A stretch of 64,000 bases of DNA from Bacillus sp. EB106-08-02-XG196 (GCF_013396335.1 NZ_JABWSY010000002.1:296-64295), one strand, 5' to 3'. Shown: positions 33,703-44,222, counted from the stretch's first letter. The notes: generated by a model from the letters alone, not told the origin. Numbers and translations: made by a program.

Positions 33703-36510
33703 TTATAGCCATTTGTAAATTATTTCGACTAATTCGTCAATATTTCCTTTTTTCATCGGTACGGAAGGTATTGACTTCAAGAAATCCTTGCCATATTTTG
33801 CAGTAATGATCCTTTTATCAAAAACCATCATAATTCCCCGGTCTTTATCACTGCGGATTAGACGCCCAAAGCCCTGCTTAAATCTTAGTATTGCTTCAGG
33901 CAGAGAATACTCCGTAAAGGCATTCCCACCCTGTTGTTTAATTATTTGACATTTAGCTTCTGTCAGCGGTTCGTCAGGCGGGCTAAATGGCAATCTGACA
34001 ATGACTAAGCATGATAGGTCCTCACCCGGGATATCTATCCCCTCCCAGAAACTGCTTGTCCCTAGTAAAATGGCTTTCTCATAACGTTTAAAATTCCTCG
34101 TTAATCTTGAGCGGCTTCCGCTTGTAATCCCTTGCGCAATCATCGCAAAATCATTTAGAAATCCACTTTCTTTTATAAGCTCATATGTTTTCTTTAACAT
34201 GTCATGAGCCGTAAAGAGAATCAGCATTCTACCCTTTGTTGCCTCTGCGACCGTGATAATATGCTCCGTAATCGCAATGACATAATCCTCTAGACCGGTT
34301 GCATTCACCTCTGGTAAATCTTCAGGTATTAACAGTTTCACCTGATTTTTATAATCAAAGGGAGAAGGTATGTTCATTGTCACAGTAGTGTCTTTGTCGA
34401 GTCCAATTTCATTTATCATGTAGTCAAACGAGTTGTTAATTGTAAGGGTAGCTGAAGTTAACACAACTCCTTTTTTAACACTAAAAAACCTTTCATTTAA
34501 CGAAGCCGCTACGAATGCAGGCTGGGCATAGAAGGTGGTTACATTCTGTTGAGAACGGAAATCAATCTCAATCCATTTTACATCATTAGATTCTTTAATA
34601 AAGCAATCTTGAACGGTGATTCTTAGTTCTTCTAGATCGGTACTAAAGGAAATGATTTCTTCCATTTTTCCTTTTTGCTTACTTGTTAGATGTTCTTTAT
34701 GATTCTTAATTATATCTAAACGCTCCGTGATGGCACTCTGTAAATCTTTCAGAAGAAAGGCAAACCTCTCTGCGCTATGGATAAGAGCCGTTTTTTCTTT
34801 GCCTCCTTTTTCACGCAAAAACCGTACCTTTGCTCGATTTATGCCCCGTCTTTCAGTAGTGCTTGATTTGGCATAAAGGGCAGTCAGCTTAAAAAATTCG
34901 TCCATTTCATAGGAAAGGTCGGCTGCAAGTTGATTTATTTTTATTGTTGAAGTTAAATTTCCCTTGTTTGCTATTAAGACATCAAGGATCGATTCTAGTT
35001 CATGAAATAAAAGCCGCTGTTCATATTGTCCAAATTGACTTAACAGTAAACGGGTTGTGAGGTAATCTAATGTGCGGCCAAAATATTGGCTTGCAACCTT
35101 TTCAAAATGATGTGCTTCATCGATAATGGCATAATCAAACTCTGGCAAAAATGTTTTTTCAGCAGATAGATTACTTAATAACAGCGAATGATTGGTAATA
35201 ATAATATCCGCATCCTGAGCCTCGTTCTTTGCACGTAAATAGAAATCCTTCTCCTGCCAAAGTTTATTCATCGCAAAAATTGTTTGTTCATTCTTAATTT
35301 TATTCCAAAAAATATTGCCGCCGCTAGAGAGATTAAGCTCATCACGGTCACCCGTATTGGTTTCTGTCAGCCATACCAGGATTTGCATTTTCGTTAAAGT
35401 GGTATCGTAATTATCATTTTCCTCCAATAAGGACAGGGCGAATTTCTCTAAACTAATATAATGGTTTCTTCCTTTTAACAAAACTGACTTTACTTCAAAA
35501 GGAAGAATCTTTGTTAACAAAGGCATTTCATTTTGAATAATTTGCTCTTGAAGCTGAATGGTATGCGTACTTACCACGACAGGGAGCCTGCTCTCTTTTG
35601 CATAATACGCAACGGGCAGCAGATAGCCTAGAGACTTCCCTACACCCGTACCTGCCTCAATGAGTGTATGCATTCCAGATTGAAAAGTCTGGTAAACCCC
35701 ATCCATCATTTGAAATTGTCCTATTCTCTTTTCATAAGAGGTAAAACCCTTATTAACCATCTTCACCTTATCTTCTTCACTGAGTGGAAATTGATAATCA
35801 TCCTTATAATGCCTGCTAGATGATGATGAATGACTTTGAAGCTTTTTCAGCGCAAGTGTATTACATATTTCAAGGTATTCATGCCATTTTTGGCTGCTTG
35901 AGTCTGTCTCTAAAATGATTTCATCAATTAATAGTTGTAAATCGCTTTTAAGTCCTCCTGAAAGCTGTGAAAGCTGATTAAGAGTCATTACTGGTAATTG
36001 AGATAACCGATTAACAAGAATTAGAAACAGTTCTGCCGTAACCTGCGCATCACTATCAGCCTGATGCGGGCGATCATGCTGCAGGTCCTCTCTTACAGCT
36101 AAGTCAGAAAGCTTATAGCCGTCAGCTGTAGGAAAGATGATCCTCGCCATTTCTACTGTATCAAGGACTGAGCCGTAGAAGCCCTCAAATCCTGCTTGGA
36201 TTAATTCTTCCTGTAAAAATGACAAATCAAATAATACATTATGAGCAACGAAATAGGCACCTTCTAATAATGAATTAACCTTGGGGGCTATTTCTGCAAA
36301 TAATGGCGAGTCCTTTACCATCTCATCGTCTATGTGTGTCAATTCTTCAATAAAAGCAGGGATTGACCTTTTGGGATTGATAAGCGATGAGAAGTTTTCT
36401 GTGATTTTCCCGTCTTCAATGACCACAGCAGCAAATTGGATTATTTTATCCCCCTTTTTGGGGTTATTTCCTGTAGTTTCCAAGTCTACTACAACAAATT
36501 TATTTAACAT
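33703..36510 (-). CDS. dinG: DinG: DnaQ-type exonuclease fused to XPD-like helicase
   Basis: A 935-aa protein. Residues 1-170 form a 3'-5' exonuclease (Asp9 and Glu11 in VVDLETTG, HNVLFDLSFL near 90, HxADSD near 149-153). Residues 240-935 form a superfamily 2 helicase with Walker A EAGTGVGKS at 285-293 and DEAH in IIDEAHHFEK. No cysteines lie between these motifs, so the Fe-S domain of E. coli DinG is missing, as described for Gram-positive DinG. GAGGTG lies 8 nt before the ATG. Probably 3' tail processing in repair. Confidence 0.93.
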   Translation of the reverse strand: MLNKFVVVDLETTGNNPKKGDKIIQFAAVVIEDGKITENFSSLINPKRSIPAFIEELTHIDDEMVKDSPLFAEIAPKVNSLLEGAYFVAHNVLFDLSFLQEELIQAGFEGFYGSVLDTVEMARIIFPTADGYKLSDLAVREDLQHDRPHQADSDAQVTAELFLILVNRLSQLPVMTLNQLSQLSGGLKSDLQLLIDEIILETDSSSQKWHEYLEICNTLALKKLQSHSSSSSRHYKDDYQFPLSEEDKVKMVNKGFTSYEKRIGQFQMMDGVYQTFQSGMHTLIEAGTGVGKSLGYLLPVAYYAKESRLPVVVSTHTIQLQEQIIQNEMPLLTKILPFEVKSVLLKGRNHYISLEKFALSLLEENDNYDTTLTKMQILVWLTETNTGDRDELNLSSGGNIFWNKIKNEQTIFAMNKLWQEKDFYLRAKNEAQDADIIITNHSLLLSNLSAEKTFLPEFDYAIIDEAHHFEKVASQYFGRTLDYLTTRLLLSQFGQYEQRLLFHELESILDVLIANKGNLTSTIKINQLAADLSYEMDEFFKLTALYAKSSTTERRGINRAKVRFLREKGGKEKTALIHSAERFAFLLKDLQSAITERLDIIKNHKEHLTSKQKGKMEEIISFSTDLEELRITVQDCFIKESNDVKWIEIDFRSQQNVTTFYAQPAFVAASLNERFFSVKKGVVLTSATLTINNSFDYMINEIGLDKDTTVTMNIPSPFDYKNQVKLLIPEDLPEVNATGLEDYVIAITEHIITVAEATKGRMLILFTAHDMLKKTYELIKESGFLNDFAMIAQGITSGSRSRLTRNFKRYEKAILLGTSSFWEGIDIPGEDLSCLVIVRLPFSPPDEPLTEAKCQIIKQQGGNAFTEYSLPEAILRFKQGFGRLIRSDKDRGIMMVFDKRIITAKYGKDFLKSIPSVPMKKGNIDELVEIIYKWL

Positions 36511-36612
36511 TTACATAACACCTCAAACCTTCATTAAAACGGTATCACAAAAAAGGTAAAAGAAAAAGAAAACCATACTTACAGTATATAAAATAAACAT
36601 AAAAAAAGAAAA

Positions 36613-36633
36613 AATCCCCGGGTAAAGGGGATT
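36613..36633 (-). terminator. Terminator of panBCD
   Basis: Stem AATCCCC/GGGGATT with a 7-nt loop, followed on the minus strand by a T-rich run (36612-36601). It ends the pantothenate operon 3 nt past the panD stop. Confidence 0.85.
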
Positions 36634-36635
36634 AA

Positions 36636-37019
36636 TTACATAATGGTTAATGCAGGTTCAGCATGGATCATTTCTTTTATCTTGTTACATTCATCCATAA
36701 TAGCTACTTTAGGCTGATGGCTTTGAACTTTTTCTTCAGGAACTAAGCAATAAGAGATGATTATAACAATATCACCTTTTTGAACTAGTCTGGCAGCTGC
36801 ACCATTTAAACAAACTACACCGCTGCCTCTCTCTCCAGGAATGATATAGGTTTCAAGTCTAGCACCATTATTGTTATTAACAATCTGAACCTTTTCATTA
36901 GCCGCCATACCCACGGCATCTAGCAAATCTTTATCTATGGTAATACTTCCAACATAATTTAGATTAGCTTCAGTTACCGTAGCACGGTGGATTTTCCCAT
37001 TCATCATGTTCCGAAACAT
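36636..37019 (-). CDS. panD: Aspartate 1-decarboxylase
   Basis: A 127-aa pyruvoyl enzyme making beta-alanine from aspartate for pantothenate. The self-cleavage site Gly24-Ser25 in YVGSITID is intact, which yields the pyruvoyl group, as are [11 protein letters not shown] and [15 protein letters not shown]. The stop of panC overlaps its start by one base. It is the last gene of panB-panC-panD. Confidence 0.97.
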   Translation of the reverse strand: MFRNMMNGKIHRATVTEANLNYVGSITIDKDLLDAVGMAANEKVQIVNNNNGARLETYIIPGERGSGVVCLNGAAARLVQKGDIVIIISYCLVPEEKVQSHQPKVAIMDECNKIKEMIHAEPALTIM

Positions 37020-37888
37020 TATTTTTCTCCTCCAATTTCCTGCCTAACATTTAAGATGATATTATCTATTAATCGAACCTTTGAAAATTTAACAGCCAGC
37101 GCAATGATACATTTGCCTTCTAAATTCTCTATTTCTTTTAATTGAGGATAGGAGTAGATCTCTGCATAATCAATTTGTCCATGTGTCTCTGAACGAATCA
37201 TATCTGAGACTTGGTCCTTAATTGTTTGGGGGTTCCGTTCTCCTCCCTCTATGGCCTTCTTAGCGGTTGTTAAGCTTTTATATAGAACTACAGCCTGTGA
37301 CCTTTCTTCAGGCAGGAGATTAACATTACGAGAGCTTTTTGCAAGGCCATCTTCTTCACGGACAATGTCTACAGGAATTAATTCAATCGGAAAATTAAAA
37401 TCGGAAATTAATCCCTCAACTACGGCAACTTGCTGTGCATCCTTTATCCCGAAATAAGCTCTTGTTGGCATCACAATATTAAAAAGCTTTGTTAAGACAG
37501 TCGCCACACCATCAAAATGGCCCGGTCTAGATTTCCCGCACAAAACATCGGTACGTTCCTGAACTACCACTTTAACAGATGAAGAATGGTGATACATTTC
37601 ATCTACCGATGGATAAAAAATGATGTCTACCCCTTCACATTCAGCCAATGATTGATCTCTGGCAAAATCTCTGGGGTAGGTTGAAAAATCCTCTGTTGGT
37701 CCAAATTGCAGTGGATTTACAAAAATACTTAAAACAACACTATCATTTTCTAACCTTGCTTTATTTAATAGTGTTAGATGACCTTCATGTAAAAATCCCA
37801 TGGTTGGCACAAACCCGATTGATTTTGAATTAGACTTCAGTTTTTTTATTTCTGCCTGCATTTCCTTTATCGTGGTAATGACTCTCAT
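37019..37888 (-). CDS. panC: Pantothenate synthetase
   Basis: A 289-aa ATP-dependent ligase joining pantoate and beta-alanine. The nucleotide motif is HEGH at 34-37 (HIGH-type) in [11 protein letters not shown], with FFGxKDxQQ as [13 protein letters not shown] and the KSSRN loop [10 protein letters not shown] (the KMSKS counterpart). It overlaps panB by 4 nt and panD by 1 nt, so the operon is tightly coupled. Confidence 0.97.
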   Translation of the reverse strand: MRVITTIKEMQAEIKKLKSNSKSIGFVPTMGFLHEGHLTLLNKARLENDSVVLSIFVNPLQFGPTEDFSTYPRDFARDQSLAECEGVDIIFYPSVDEMYHHSSSVKVVVQERTDVLCGKSRPGHFDGVATVLTKLFNIVMPTRAYFGIKDAQQVAVVEGLISDFNFPIELIPVDIVREEDGLAKSSRNVNLLPEERSQAVVLYKSLTTAKKAIEGGERNPQTIKDQVSDMIRSETHGQIDYAEIYSYPQLKEIENLEGKCIIALAVKFSKVRLIDNIILNVRQEIGGEK

Positions 37889-38721
37889 TTAATACCTCCG
37901 TAAAGTCCGCTAAGTTCACGTTCTTTCATTGTAAAGGAGTGTTTATCTTCGGGAAACTGTTCTGATTTTACTTCCTTTACATACGCTTGTATGGATTCAA
38001 TAATGAACGGGTTTAAGTTGTAATATTGTTTTACGAACTTAGGCACTCTTTCCACACCGTAACCTAAAATATCATGATAAACGAGTACTTGACCATCCAC
38101 ATCTGCCCCTGCTCCTATGCCAATAATTGGAATAGAAACATGTTTTGATACTTCCTCCGCAAGCTGCTTTGGTACACATTCAAGCACAATCGCGAATACC
38201 CCTGCTTCCTCACACTTTTTCGCATCTTCCAACAGTTTCATTGCTGCTTTTGCGTCTTTGCCTTGAACTTTATAACCGCCTAATACGCCAACGGATTGTG
38301 GGGTTAATCCAAGATGACTACAAACTGGAATTCCTGCCTTAGTAAGAGCTGAAATCTTTTCTATTACATCATCTGCTCCCTCAAGCTTTACAGCGTGAGC
38401 ACCTGTTTCCTGAATCAATCTGCCTGCATTTAGCATGGTATCCTTAATGGACAAATGATAGGTTAAGAATGGCATATCTACGACAATAAACGTCTCTTTC
38501 GCTCCTCGTTTTACTGCTTTTGCGTGGTGAATCATATCTTCCATCGTCACGGGTACAGTGGAATCGTATCCCAGCACGACCATCCCAAGAGAGTCTCCAA
38601 CTAAAATTAAATCGACTCCTCCCTGTTCTGCTTGTTTCGCAGATGGATAATCATACGCTGTAAGCATGACGATTTTTTCCTTATTTTCTTTCATTTTTAA
38701 GAAATCTGTACTTTGCTTCAT
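37885..38721 (-). CDS. panB: 3-methyl-2-oxobutanoate hydroxymethyltransferase
   Basis: A 278-aa TIM-barrel enzyme making ketopantoate from 2-oxoisovalerate with methylene-tetrahydrofolate. Motifs are [11 protein letters not shown] near 19-29, [15 protein letters not shown] near 41-55 and [18 protein letters not shown] near 133-150. The ATG at 38721 follows GGAGGGA by 8 nt; the ATG two codons upstream is too close to that site. It heads the operon, behind a leader with a terminator-like hairpin. Confidence 0.96.
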   Translation of the reverse strand: MKQSTDFLKMKENKEKIVMLTAYDYPSAKQAEQGGVDLILVGDSLGMVVLGYDSTVPVTMEDMIHHAKAVKRGAKETFIVVDMPFLTYHLSIKDTMLNAGRLIQETGAHAVKLEGADDVIEKISALTKAGIPVCSHLGLTPQSVGVLGGYKVQGKDAKAAMKLLEDAKKCEEAGVFAIVLECVPKQLAEEVSKHVSIPIIGIGAGADVDGQVLVYHDILGYGVERVPKFVKQYYNLNPFIIESIQAYVKEVKSEQFPEDKHSFTMKERELSGLYGGIK

Positions 38722-38768
38722 CAACATTCCCTCCTTTTTAGTAGGAAGAGGGGAATAAAAAAGAGCGC

Positions 38769-38799
38769 AAAAAAGATCCTTCTGAAGGCAGAGGATCTT
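38769..38799 (-). terminator. Attenuator-like terminator in the panB leader
   Basis: On the minus strand AAGATCCT-CTG pairs with CAG-AGGATCTT (one bulge, 4-nt loop), followed by TTTTTT. It lies about 50 nt before the panB start and after the leader promoter, so it would stop transcription before the coding region unless prevented. Confidence 0.75.
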
Positions 38800-38916
38800 G
38801 GTACTCTTTTACATGTTCTATCCCTCTGTCCCGGTCCGTACTACGGATCTAGGCAGAAACCTTTTTAAATTGTGAAAAAATAGTTTCAGGTGCAGCTCTC
38901 AAGGATACCGCCCATT
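38800..38916 (-). ncRNA. Structured panB leader, candidate pan RNA motif
   Basis: Roughly 117 nt of leader between the predicted start and the terminator hairpin. It contains a hairpin TCCGTA-G-TACGGA (about 38838-38850) enclosed by TCTG/CAGA pairing, plus GC-richer blocks. Conserved pan RNA motifs are known upstream of panB in Firmicutes. I assign this leader to that class by position and architecture only; I could not align it to the model. No T-box specifier or SAM riboswitch pattern is visible. Confidence 0.45.
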
Positions 38917-38922
38917 ATTTGA

Positions 38923-38951
38923 ATTATAAGAAATAATTCAGAAAACCGCAA
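38923..38951 (-). promoter_or_regulatory. panBCD promoter
   Basis: On the minus strand, -35 TTGCGG (38951-38946) and a perfect -10 TATAAT (38928-38923) are 17 nt apart. Transcription would start near 38916, 195 nt before panB. So panBCD is expressed apart from birA, which ends at 38980. Confidence 0.7.
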
Positions 38952-38979
38952 GCTATTCTTTTCGTTAATAACTGAACTC

Positions 38980-39957
38980 CTATATTTCTATATCCGCAGA
39001 GTACACTTGGTGTATTTTTCCTTGTTCATCTTCAATGATTAATACTCCGTCGTCTGTAATACCTTGGGCATTTCCAACAATGGAATGAGTAAGTGTGCGG
39101 GCAGTTATCTTCCTGCCAATACTTATGGCATAACTTTCCCATAGGAGCTTAATAGGAAGGAAACCCTCTTCTAGGTATAGTAAATATAATTTTTCAAGAT
39201 TCATAAAGATGCCCTTTATTATGTCAGCACGGGATATCTTTTCACCTTTTTCAATAAGAAGCGAGGTTGCTATCTTTTGTAACTCAGGTGGAAAGTCTTC
39301 TATCGTTTGATTAACATTTATTCCAATTCCGATGATAATTGAATTAATTCGATCTGCCTCTGCTTCAAGTTCAGTTAGAATTCCCGTTACCTTTTTCCCG
39401 TTGATCAGGATGTCATTTGGCCATTTTATTTGTGGAAGCACCCCTGTAAGGTCCTCAATCGCCTGAACAATTGCCACCGCTGCTAATAGCGTTAATTGAG
39501 GAGCTTTTGGCAGCGGTATGTTTGGTCTTAGAATAATACTCATCCAAATGCCTGTATACTTGGGTGAATGCCATTTGCGGTTCATTCTTCCGCGGCCTGA
39601 CAGCTGTTCTTCTGCAATAACTACTGTCCCTTCAGGTGCATCTTCATAAGTTAAACGGTGTGCAATCTTTTGCGTGGATTCTACACTTTCCTCATAGTGG
39701 ACGTTTTTACCAATAAATTTAGTTTTTAAACCCAGTCTTAGTTCATCAGCTGTTATTTTTTCAGGTGTTTTTACAATTCGGTACCCTTTGCGGCGCACTG
39801 CTTCTAATTCAAAACCTTCTTTTCGGAGCTCTTCAATATGTTTCCATACAGCTGTTCTGGAGCAGCCGAGTAACTCTGCTATATGCTGGCCAGACAAATA
39901 GGAACCGCCAGCAGTTGTAAAGGCGTCAAGCAGTTCTTTCCTTAGTTGTGATTGCAC
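38980..39957 (-). CDS. birA: Biotin ligase and biotin operon repressor BirA
   Basis: A 325-aa bifunctional protein. The N-terminal winged helix (about 22-60, AELLGCSRTAVWKHIEELR) binds the bio operator; the ligase domain has GRGRMNRKWH at 121-130 and IKWPNDILINGKK near 181-193. I use the GTG at 39957: it gives MQSQLRKELL, aligned with the B. subtilis start and the same total length, and AAAGGAG lies 11 nt upstream. A GTG at 39969 directly abuts that site. The start lies inside the 3' end of cca (16-nt overlap). Confidence 0.95.
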   Translation of the reverse strand: MQSQLRKELLDAFTTAGGSYLSGQHIAELLGCSRTAVWKHIEELRKEGFELEAVRRKGYRIVKTPEKITADELRLGLKTKFIGKNVHYEESVESTQKIAHRLTYEDAPEGTVVIAEEQLSGRGRMNRKWHSPKYTGIWMSIILRPNIPLPKAPQLTLLAAVAIVQAIEDLTGVLPQIKWPNDILINGKKVTGILTELEAEADRINSIIIGIGINVNQTIEDFPPELQKIATSLLIEKGEKISRADIIKGIFMNLEKLYLLYLEEGFLPIKLLWESYAISIGRKITARTLTHSIVGNAQGITDDGVLIIEDEQGKIHQVYSADIEI

Positions 39958-41141
39958 TCCATCAGCCACTCCTTTATGATCTTTTTATTATTCGTAATCC
40001 TGCCATCTAAAATCGCTTGCTCAGCCTTAAGCAATAATTCTTTCACCCATGGTCCACCGCTTTTGTTAAACCATGCCATTAAGTCAGTTCCTGTTAGGTC
40101 CATTTCTGTTCGATCTTTTATTGGAAGACCTTCATACAGTCGTATATAGTGCTGAATGGTATCATTACCTTTGATGTTGTTAATAGTGAGATATAGAATT
40201 TCAGATGATACGAAAATGTCCTTCGTTGCTGTATACAAATCATATGTAGACCAACTCGTTATGAATCTCTTATTTAAGTAATGTAAAATAAGCTGTATCT
40301 CCCTAATTTCCTTCAATCGGATTCGCCAGTCTCTGAGAAATTCCTCTACGTCTTTTTTTTCTACTTTTAGGCAGAATATGAGTAATACCCACATCTCACG
40401 TGGGTTTAAACGTTCATGCTCATACTCTAACACTAACTTAATAGCACCCTCTTGGCTTGATAACCCAGGTAAGTAAGAATACATATTGGTTTGAAGAATT
40501 AACTCCAAGGCTTGTTTTCGATTAACACCACATAGTAATTTATCGAACTCCGTTTGTTTTCGTTCGACAGCAATATGTTCAAGTAAGTGTACCAATTCTT
40601 TCAGTGCATTTAGTGTTTCTTCTTCAATTTTGAACGACAACTGACTTACAAAACGAACAGCACGCATCATCCTTAGTGCATCCTCTTGAAATCGATCCTC
40701 TGCTCTTCCGACAGTCTGAATAACTTTGTTCATTATTGATTTTTGTCCTTGAAAAGGATCAATAAGATTTCCATCCTTATCCATCGCAATAGCATTCATG
40801 GTGAAATCTCTCCGCTGCAAATCTTCCGTAAGGCTCCTAATAAATGCAACTTCCTTCGGTCTGCGAAAATCCTCGTATGCTGCTTCACTTCGAAACGTAG
40901 TAATTTCATATCCTTCATTTTGATACAAAACTAGAACCGTACCATGCTCGATTCCAATATCGACAGTTTTCGAAAATATCTGTTTTACTTCTTCGGGGGT
41001 TGCCGAGGTGGCAATATCTACGTCATTAATTTCTTTATTTAAAAGGAAGTCCCTGACAGACCCCCCCACAAAATATGCTTCAAAACCAGCAGTCTCTAGC
41101 CTTTCTAATACTGGTACAGCTGCTAAAAAAGGCCTCTTCAT
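39942..41141 (-). CDS. cca: CCA-adding tRNA nucleotidyltransferase
   Basis: A 399-aa class II nucleotidyltransferase that builds the CCA end of tRNA without a template. Head motif GGSVRD is at 26-31, catalytic Asp40 and Asp42 in NDVDIATSA, then RRDFTMNAIA near 106-115 and the neck motif RFQEDALRMMRAVRF. The ATG at 41141 follows AAGGGTG by 6 nt. It sits between bshA and birA, as in B. subtilis. Confidence 0.96.
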   Translation of the reverse strand: MKRPFLAAVPVLERLETAGFEAYFVGGSVRDFLLNKEINDVDIATSATPEEVKQIFSKTVDIGIEHGTVLVLYQNEGYEITTFRSEAAYEDFRRPKEVAFIRSLTEDLQRRDFTMNAIAMDKDGNLIDPFQGQKSIMNKVIQTVGRAEDRFQEDALRMMRAVRFVSQLSFKIEEETLNALKELVHLLEHIAVERKQTEFDKLLCGVNRKQALELILQTNMYSYLPGLSSQEGAIKLVLEYEHERLNPREMWVLLIFCLKVEKKDVEEFLRDWRIRLKEIREIQLILHYLNKRFITSWSTYDLYTATKDIFVSSEILYLTINNIKGNDTIQHYIRLYEGLPIKDRTEMDLTGTDLMAWFNKSGGPWVKELLLKAEQAILDGRITNNKKIIKEWLMECNHN

Positions 41142-41152
41142 CCAAATCACCC

Positions 41153-42280
41153 TTAGTTTAAGAGCTTATAATATAATTGCTCATATTTCCCGACAATTTG
41201 TTCGGCTCTAAATTTTGTTTTCACAACAGATAATCCATTACTGGCAAATTGTTCATGAATTTGTTGATTACTTAATAGCATGATAGCTTTCTTAGAAATA
41301 TCGTCAATATCCCCTAATTCACAAATGTATCCAGTCTTTCCATGCTGAATGACTTCAGGCAGCCCGCCAACATTCGTTCCGATACAAGGTACACCGCAGG
41401 CCATTGCCTCGAGAGCCACCAGCCCAAAGCTTTCTTTTTCAGATAATAACAGCTTTATATCACTGATGGAGTATAATTCATCTAGGTTTTCCTGTTTACC
41501 TAAGAGGTGAACTTTTTCTGTTAATCCTAGTTTCTTTACAAGTCTGCACACAGGCGTCATTTCAGGCCCATCACCAACAAGCAAAAGCTTTGCCGGCATA
41601 GCAGCAGAAATCTTTGCAAAGGTTTTTACAACATCCTGAACACGTTTAACTGGTCGAAAATTTGAAACATGGATGACGACTTTTTCTTTATCTTTAATTC
41701 CGAATTCTTTTCTTAAATGATTTGCTTCTCTTTTTTGATAAATTCTTTCATCAATAAAGTTATAGACCGTTTCTATTTGTTTGTCTGGCTGAATAAGTTC
41801 TTGGGTTTGCTCAATTAAAGACCTTGAAACAGCGGTTACTACATCCGATTTTTCAATTCCAAATTTAATGGCTTCTGTCAGGGATGGATCGTACCCAAGA
41901 ACGGTTATGTCTGTACCGTGCAGAGTGGTGACAATCTTTACATCCACTTTTGACATCTGTTTTGCCAAGATCGCGCAAACGGCATGTGGAATTGCATAAT
42001 GAACATGAAGAATGTCTAGATTTTCTCTATTAGCAACCTCGGCCATCTTACTTGCTAAAGCAATATCATAGGGCGGATATTGAAAAACAGAGTATTGATT
42101 CACTTCAACCTGATGATAAAAAATATTATGATACATTCTATTAAGCCTAAACGGCATGCTAGACGAGATGAAATGAATTTCATGCCCTTTCTCAGCTAAC
42201 ATTTTCCCTAATTCTGTCGCCACCACTCCCGAGCCGCCAACAGTAGGATAACAGGTAATCCCAATTTTAAGTTTCCTCAT
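41153..42280 (-). CDS. bshA: Bacillithiol glycosyltransferase BshA
   Basis: A 375-aa GT4 retaining glycosyltransferase joining UDP-GlcNAc and L-malate, the first step of bacillithiol synthesis. N-terminal [20 protein letters not shown], the [13 protein letters not shown] loop near 118-130 and the C-terminal [19 protein letters not shown] (EX7E motif) are all conserved. It overlaps bshB1 by 4 nt, so the two bacillithiol genes are coupled. Confidence 0.97.
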   Translation of the reverse strand: MRKLKIGITCYPTVGGSGVVATELGKMLAEKGHEIHFISSSMPFRLNRMYHNIFYHQVEVNQYSVFQYPPYDIALASKMAEVANRENLDILHVHYAIPHAVCAILAKQMSKVDVKIVTTLHGTDITVLGYDPSLTEAIKFGIEKSDVVTAVSRSLIEQTQELIQPDKQIETVYNFIDERIYQKREANHLRKEFGIKDKEKVVIHVSNFRPVKRVQDVVKTFAKISAAMPAKLLLVGDGPEMTPVCRLVKKLGLTEKVHLLGKQENLDELYSISDIKLLLSEKESFGLVALEAMACGVPCIGTNVGGLPEVIQHGKTGYICELGDIDDISKKAIMLLSNQQIHEQFASNGLSVVKTKFRAEQIVGKYEQLYYKLLN

Positions 42281-42993
42281 TTACAATCTCCCATCAAGTC
42301 ACAATTCAAGAGGATTGGCACCTTTGATTTAAACCCCTCTGCAAAATTAACTCCAACTTGTTGACCAAATAGCCTTTCCCTTGCCTCAACGGTTTCGATA
42401 TAACCATTTACCAGTGGCGTTTTAACACTATTTTCTGTTTGCTCAAATTGGCTTTTATAAGCCCTTAAGGCTGCAATTTTATACTCCATCGTATCTGATA
42501 TATCAATAGTGAAATCTGGCTTATGGAAGCCGTTTATCATATAAAAATACACTTTTGAAACCTTGTGGGGTGCTTGGCTATCCTCGGTACGGTATTTCCT
42601 TATACCCGCAGAAAAGACTGCCTCTTCCACAAGGCGGGCGCAGTTTCCATGATCAGGATGGCGGTCTTCAAAGTAAGGAGCAAAGACAATTTGTGGTTGA
42701 TACCTTCTAATGACGAAAGCAATCTTCCTAATGAATTCCTCCTGCAGAAGCAGGCCTCTATCTGGAAATGCAAGTGACAGTCTCGTAGATACTCCTAATA
42801 TTTCAGCTGCTTGATTTGCTTCCGCTTTCCTTATCTCAATCGTCCCATTAGAAGAAAGATCAGCCTCCGTTAAATCACAAATACCAATTCTTTTCCCTCT
42901 TGCTGTCAGTTTTGCGATACTTCCTCCCATGCCAATTTCGACGTCATCAGCATGGGCACCGAATGCTAATATATGTAAGGGCTTATCGCTCAT
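42277..42993 (-). CDS. bshB1: Bacillithiol deacetylase BshB1
   Basis: A 238-aa LmbE-like zinc deacetylase acting on GlcNAc-malate, the second bacillithiol step. Zinc ligands are visible in [10 protein letters not shown] (His14, Asp17) and in the later [11 protein letters not shown]. The ATG at 42993 overlaps the mgsA stop and gives the usual length; an upstream in-frame ATG at 43011 is possible but lies deep in mgsA. It is between mgsA and bshA. Confidence 0.95.
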   Translation of the reverse strand: MSDKPLHILAFGAHADDVEIGMGGSIAKLTARGKRIGICDLTEADLSSNGTIEIRKAEANQAAEILGVSTRLSLAFPDRGLLLQEEFIRKIAFVIRRYQPQIVFAPYFEDRHPDHGNCARLVEEAVFSAGIRKYRTEDSQAPHKVSKVYFYMINGFHKPDFTIDISDTMEYKIAALRAYKSQFEQTENSVKTPLVNGYIETVEARERLFGQQVGVNFAEGFKSKVPILLNCDLMGDCK

Positions 42994-43402
42994 CTCTTTC
43001 ACCGGTCTCATGAACAATGTTTCTCCATTCTAAGAAACCTTTATCTAATCCTCTAATCAATAGTTCCGCAGTCCCCATATTTGTAGCCAGGGGTATGGAA
43101 TACACGTCACATAGGCGAACGAGTGCGGTCACATCAGGTTCATGCGGCTGAGCTGTAAGTGGGTCTCTGAAAAAGAAAATCGCGTCCATTTTATTTTTTG
43201 CAATCATCGCACCGATTTCCTGATCTCCGCCTAGAGGGCCAGATTGAAATCTAGTAATAGGTAATCCTGTTGCTTCTTGTATTCTAAGACCAGTAGTCCC
43301 CGTTGCAAAAAGGGTGTGCTCTGAAAAGATAGTTTGGTAAGCTGTCACAAATTGTACTAGATCATTCTTTTTATTATCATGTGCAATTAAGGCTATATTC
43401 AT
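42983..43402 (-). CDS. mgsA: Methylglyoxal synthase
   Basis: A 139-aa enzyme converting dihydroxyacetone phosphate to methylglyoxal, a relief valve when sugar phosphates accumulate. Catalytic Asp60 is in [14 protein letters not shown], with [13 protein letters not shown] near 35-47 for phosphate binding. It lies 10 nt after dapB and overlaps bshB1. The neighbourhood is functionally apt because bacillithiol helps to detoxify methylglyoxal. Confidence 0.97.
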   Translation of the reverse strand: MNIALIAHDNKKNDLVQFVTAYQTIFSEHTLFATGTTGLRIQEATGLPITRFQSGPLGGDQEIGAMIAKNKMDAIFFFRDPLTAQPHEPDVTALVRLCDVYSIPLATNMGTAELLIRGLDKGFLEWRNIVHETGERDER

Positions 43403-43412
43403 ATTAGTGCTC

Positions 43413-44216
43413 CTATTCTAGAATATTTTCAAGTCCATATACAAAAAGGTCTTGCTTCATTACCGTCTCTACGGCTATTTTCACACCAGACATAAATGAG
43501 GCGCGATTATAGGAATCATGACGAATGGATAGCGTTTGACCACCTGAACCAAATAAAACCTGTTGATGGGCAACTAAGCCTGGCAATCTCACTGAGTGAA
43601 TGTGCATTCCGTTGAACTCTGCACCCCTTGCACCACTTATTGTTTCTTTCTCATCAGGATGGCCCTGTTGTTTGAATTCTCTTACTGACGCAATCATTTC
43701 AGCAGTTTTAACAGCAGTCCCGGATGGAGCGTCAAGCTTTTGATCGTGGTGTAGTTCAATTATTTCAATATCATTAAAATATTTTGCAGCCATTTGTGAA
43801 AACTTCATCATTAAAACAGCGCCAAGTGCAAAATTTGGTGCTATTATACAGCCTAGTCCCTTTTCCTTACATATACCCTCCAACTCTTCTAAGTCAGCTT
43901 TTGTAAAACCAGTAGTACCCACCACAGGTCTCACATTATGATGAAGTGCTGTTCTGGCATGATGCATGCCAACTTCAGGTGTAGTTAGGTCAATTAATAC
44001 ATCACACTCAACATTTTGCAGGCACTGTTCAATGGTTGAATAAATAGGGACATTTTTCATTGAATGAAAACCCTCTAAGTCACTTAACATATGGCCATCG
44101 TGTTTATGGTCTACTGCTCCCACTAACTCAAAATGTTCCGTATTGGTTACCATTTTGACAGCTTCGCTCCCCATCCGTCCGCGTGGTCCCGCTATAATAA
44201 TTTTCACCGTTTCCAT
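43413..44216 (-). CDS. dapB: 4-hydroxy-tetrahydrodipicolinate reductase
   Basis: A 267-aa NAD(P)H-dependent reductase of the diaminopimelate/lysine pathway, also feeding dipicolinate for spores. N-terminal Rossmann [11 protein letters not shown] near 9-19, [15 protein letters not shown] near 127-141, catalytic [15 protein letters not shown] near 154-168. It lies 6 nt downstream of ypjD and starts the group dapB-mgsA-bshB1-bshA-cca-birA. Confidence 0.97.
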   Translation of the reverse strand: METVKIIIAGPRGRMGSEAVKMVTNTEHFELVGAVDHKHDGHMLSDLEGFHSMKNVPIYSTIEQCLQNVECDVLIDLTTPEVGMHHARTALHHNVRPVVGTTGFTKADLEELEGICKEKGLGCIIAPNFALGAVLMMKFSQMAAKYFNDIEIIELHHDQKLDAPSGTAVKTAEMIASVREFKQQGHPDEKETISGARGAEFNGMHIHSVRLPGLVAHQQVLFGSGGQTLSIRHDSYNRASFMSGVKIAVETVMKQDLFVYGLENILE

Positions 44217-44222
44217 ACCTCT

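Noticed and set aside
38722..38979. T-box or SAM riboswitch before panB
   Set aside because: No T-box antiterminator motif (TGGNACC context) or S-box core could be found.
42565..42777. Plus-strand frame inside bshB1
   Set aside because: It is antisense to a conserved enzyme, with no binding site or homology. Many similar antisense frames across the window were dropped for the same reason.
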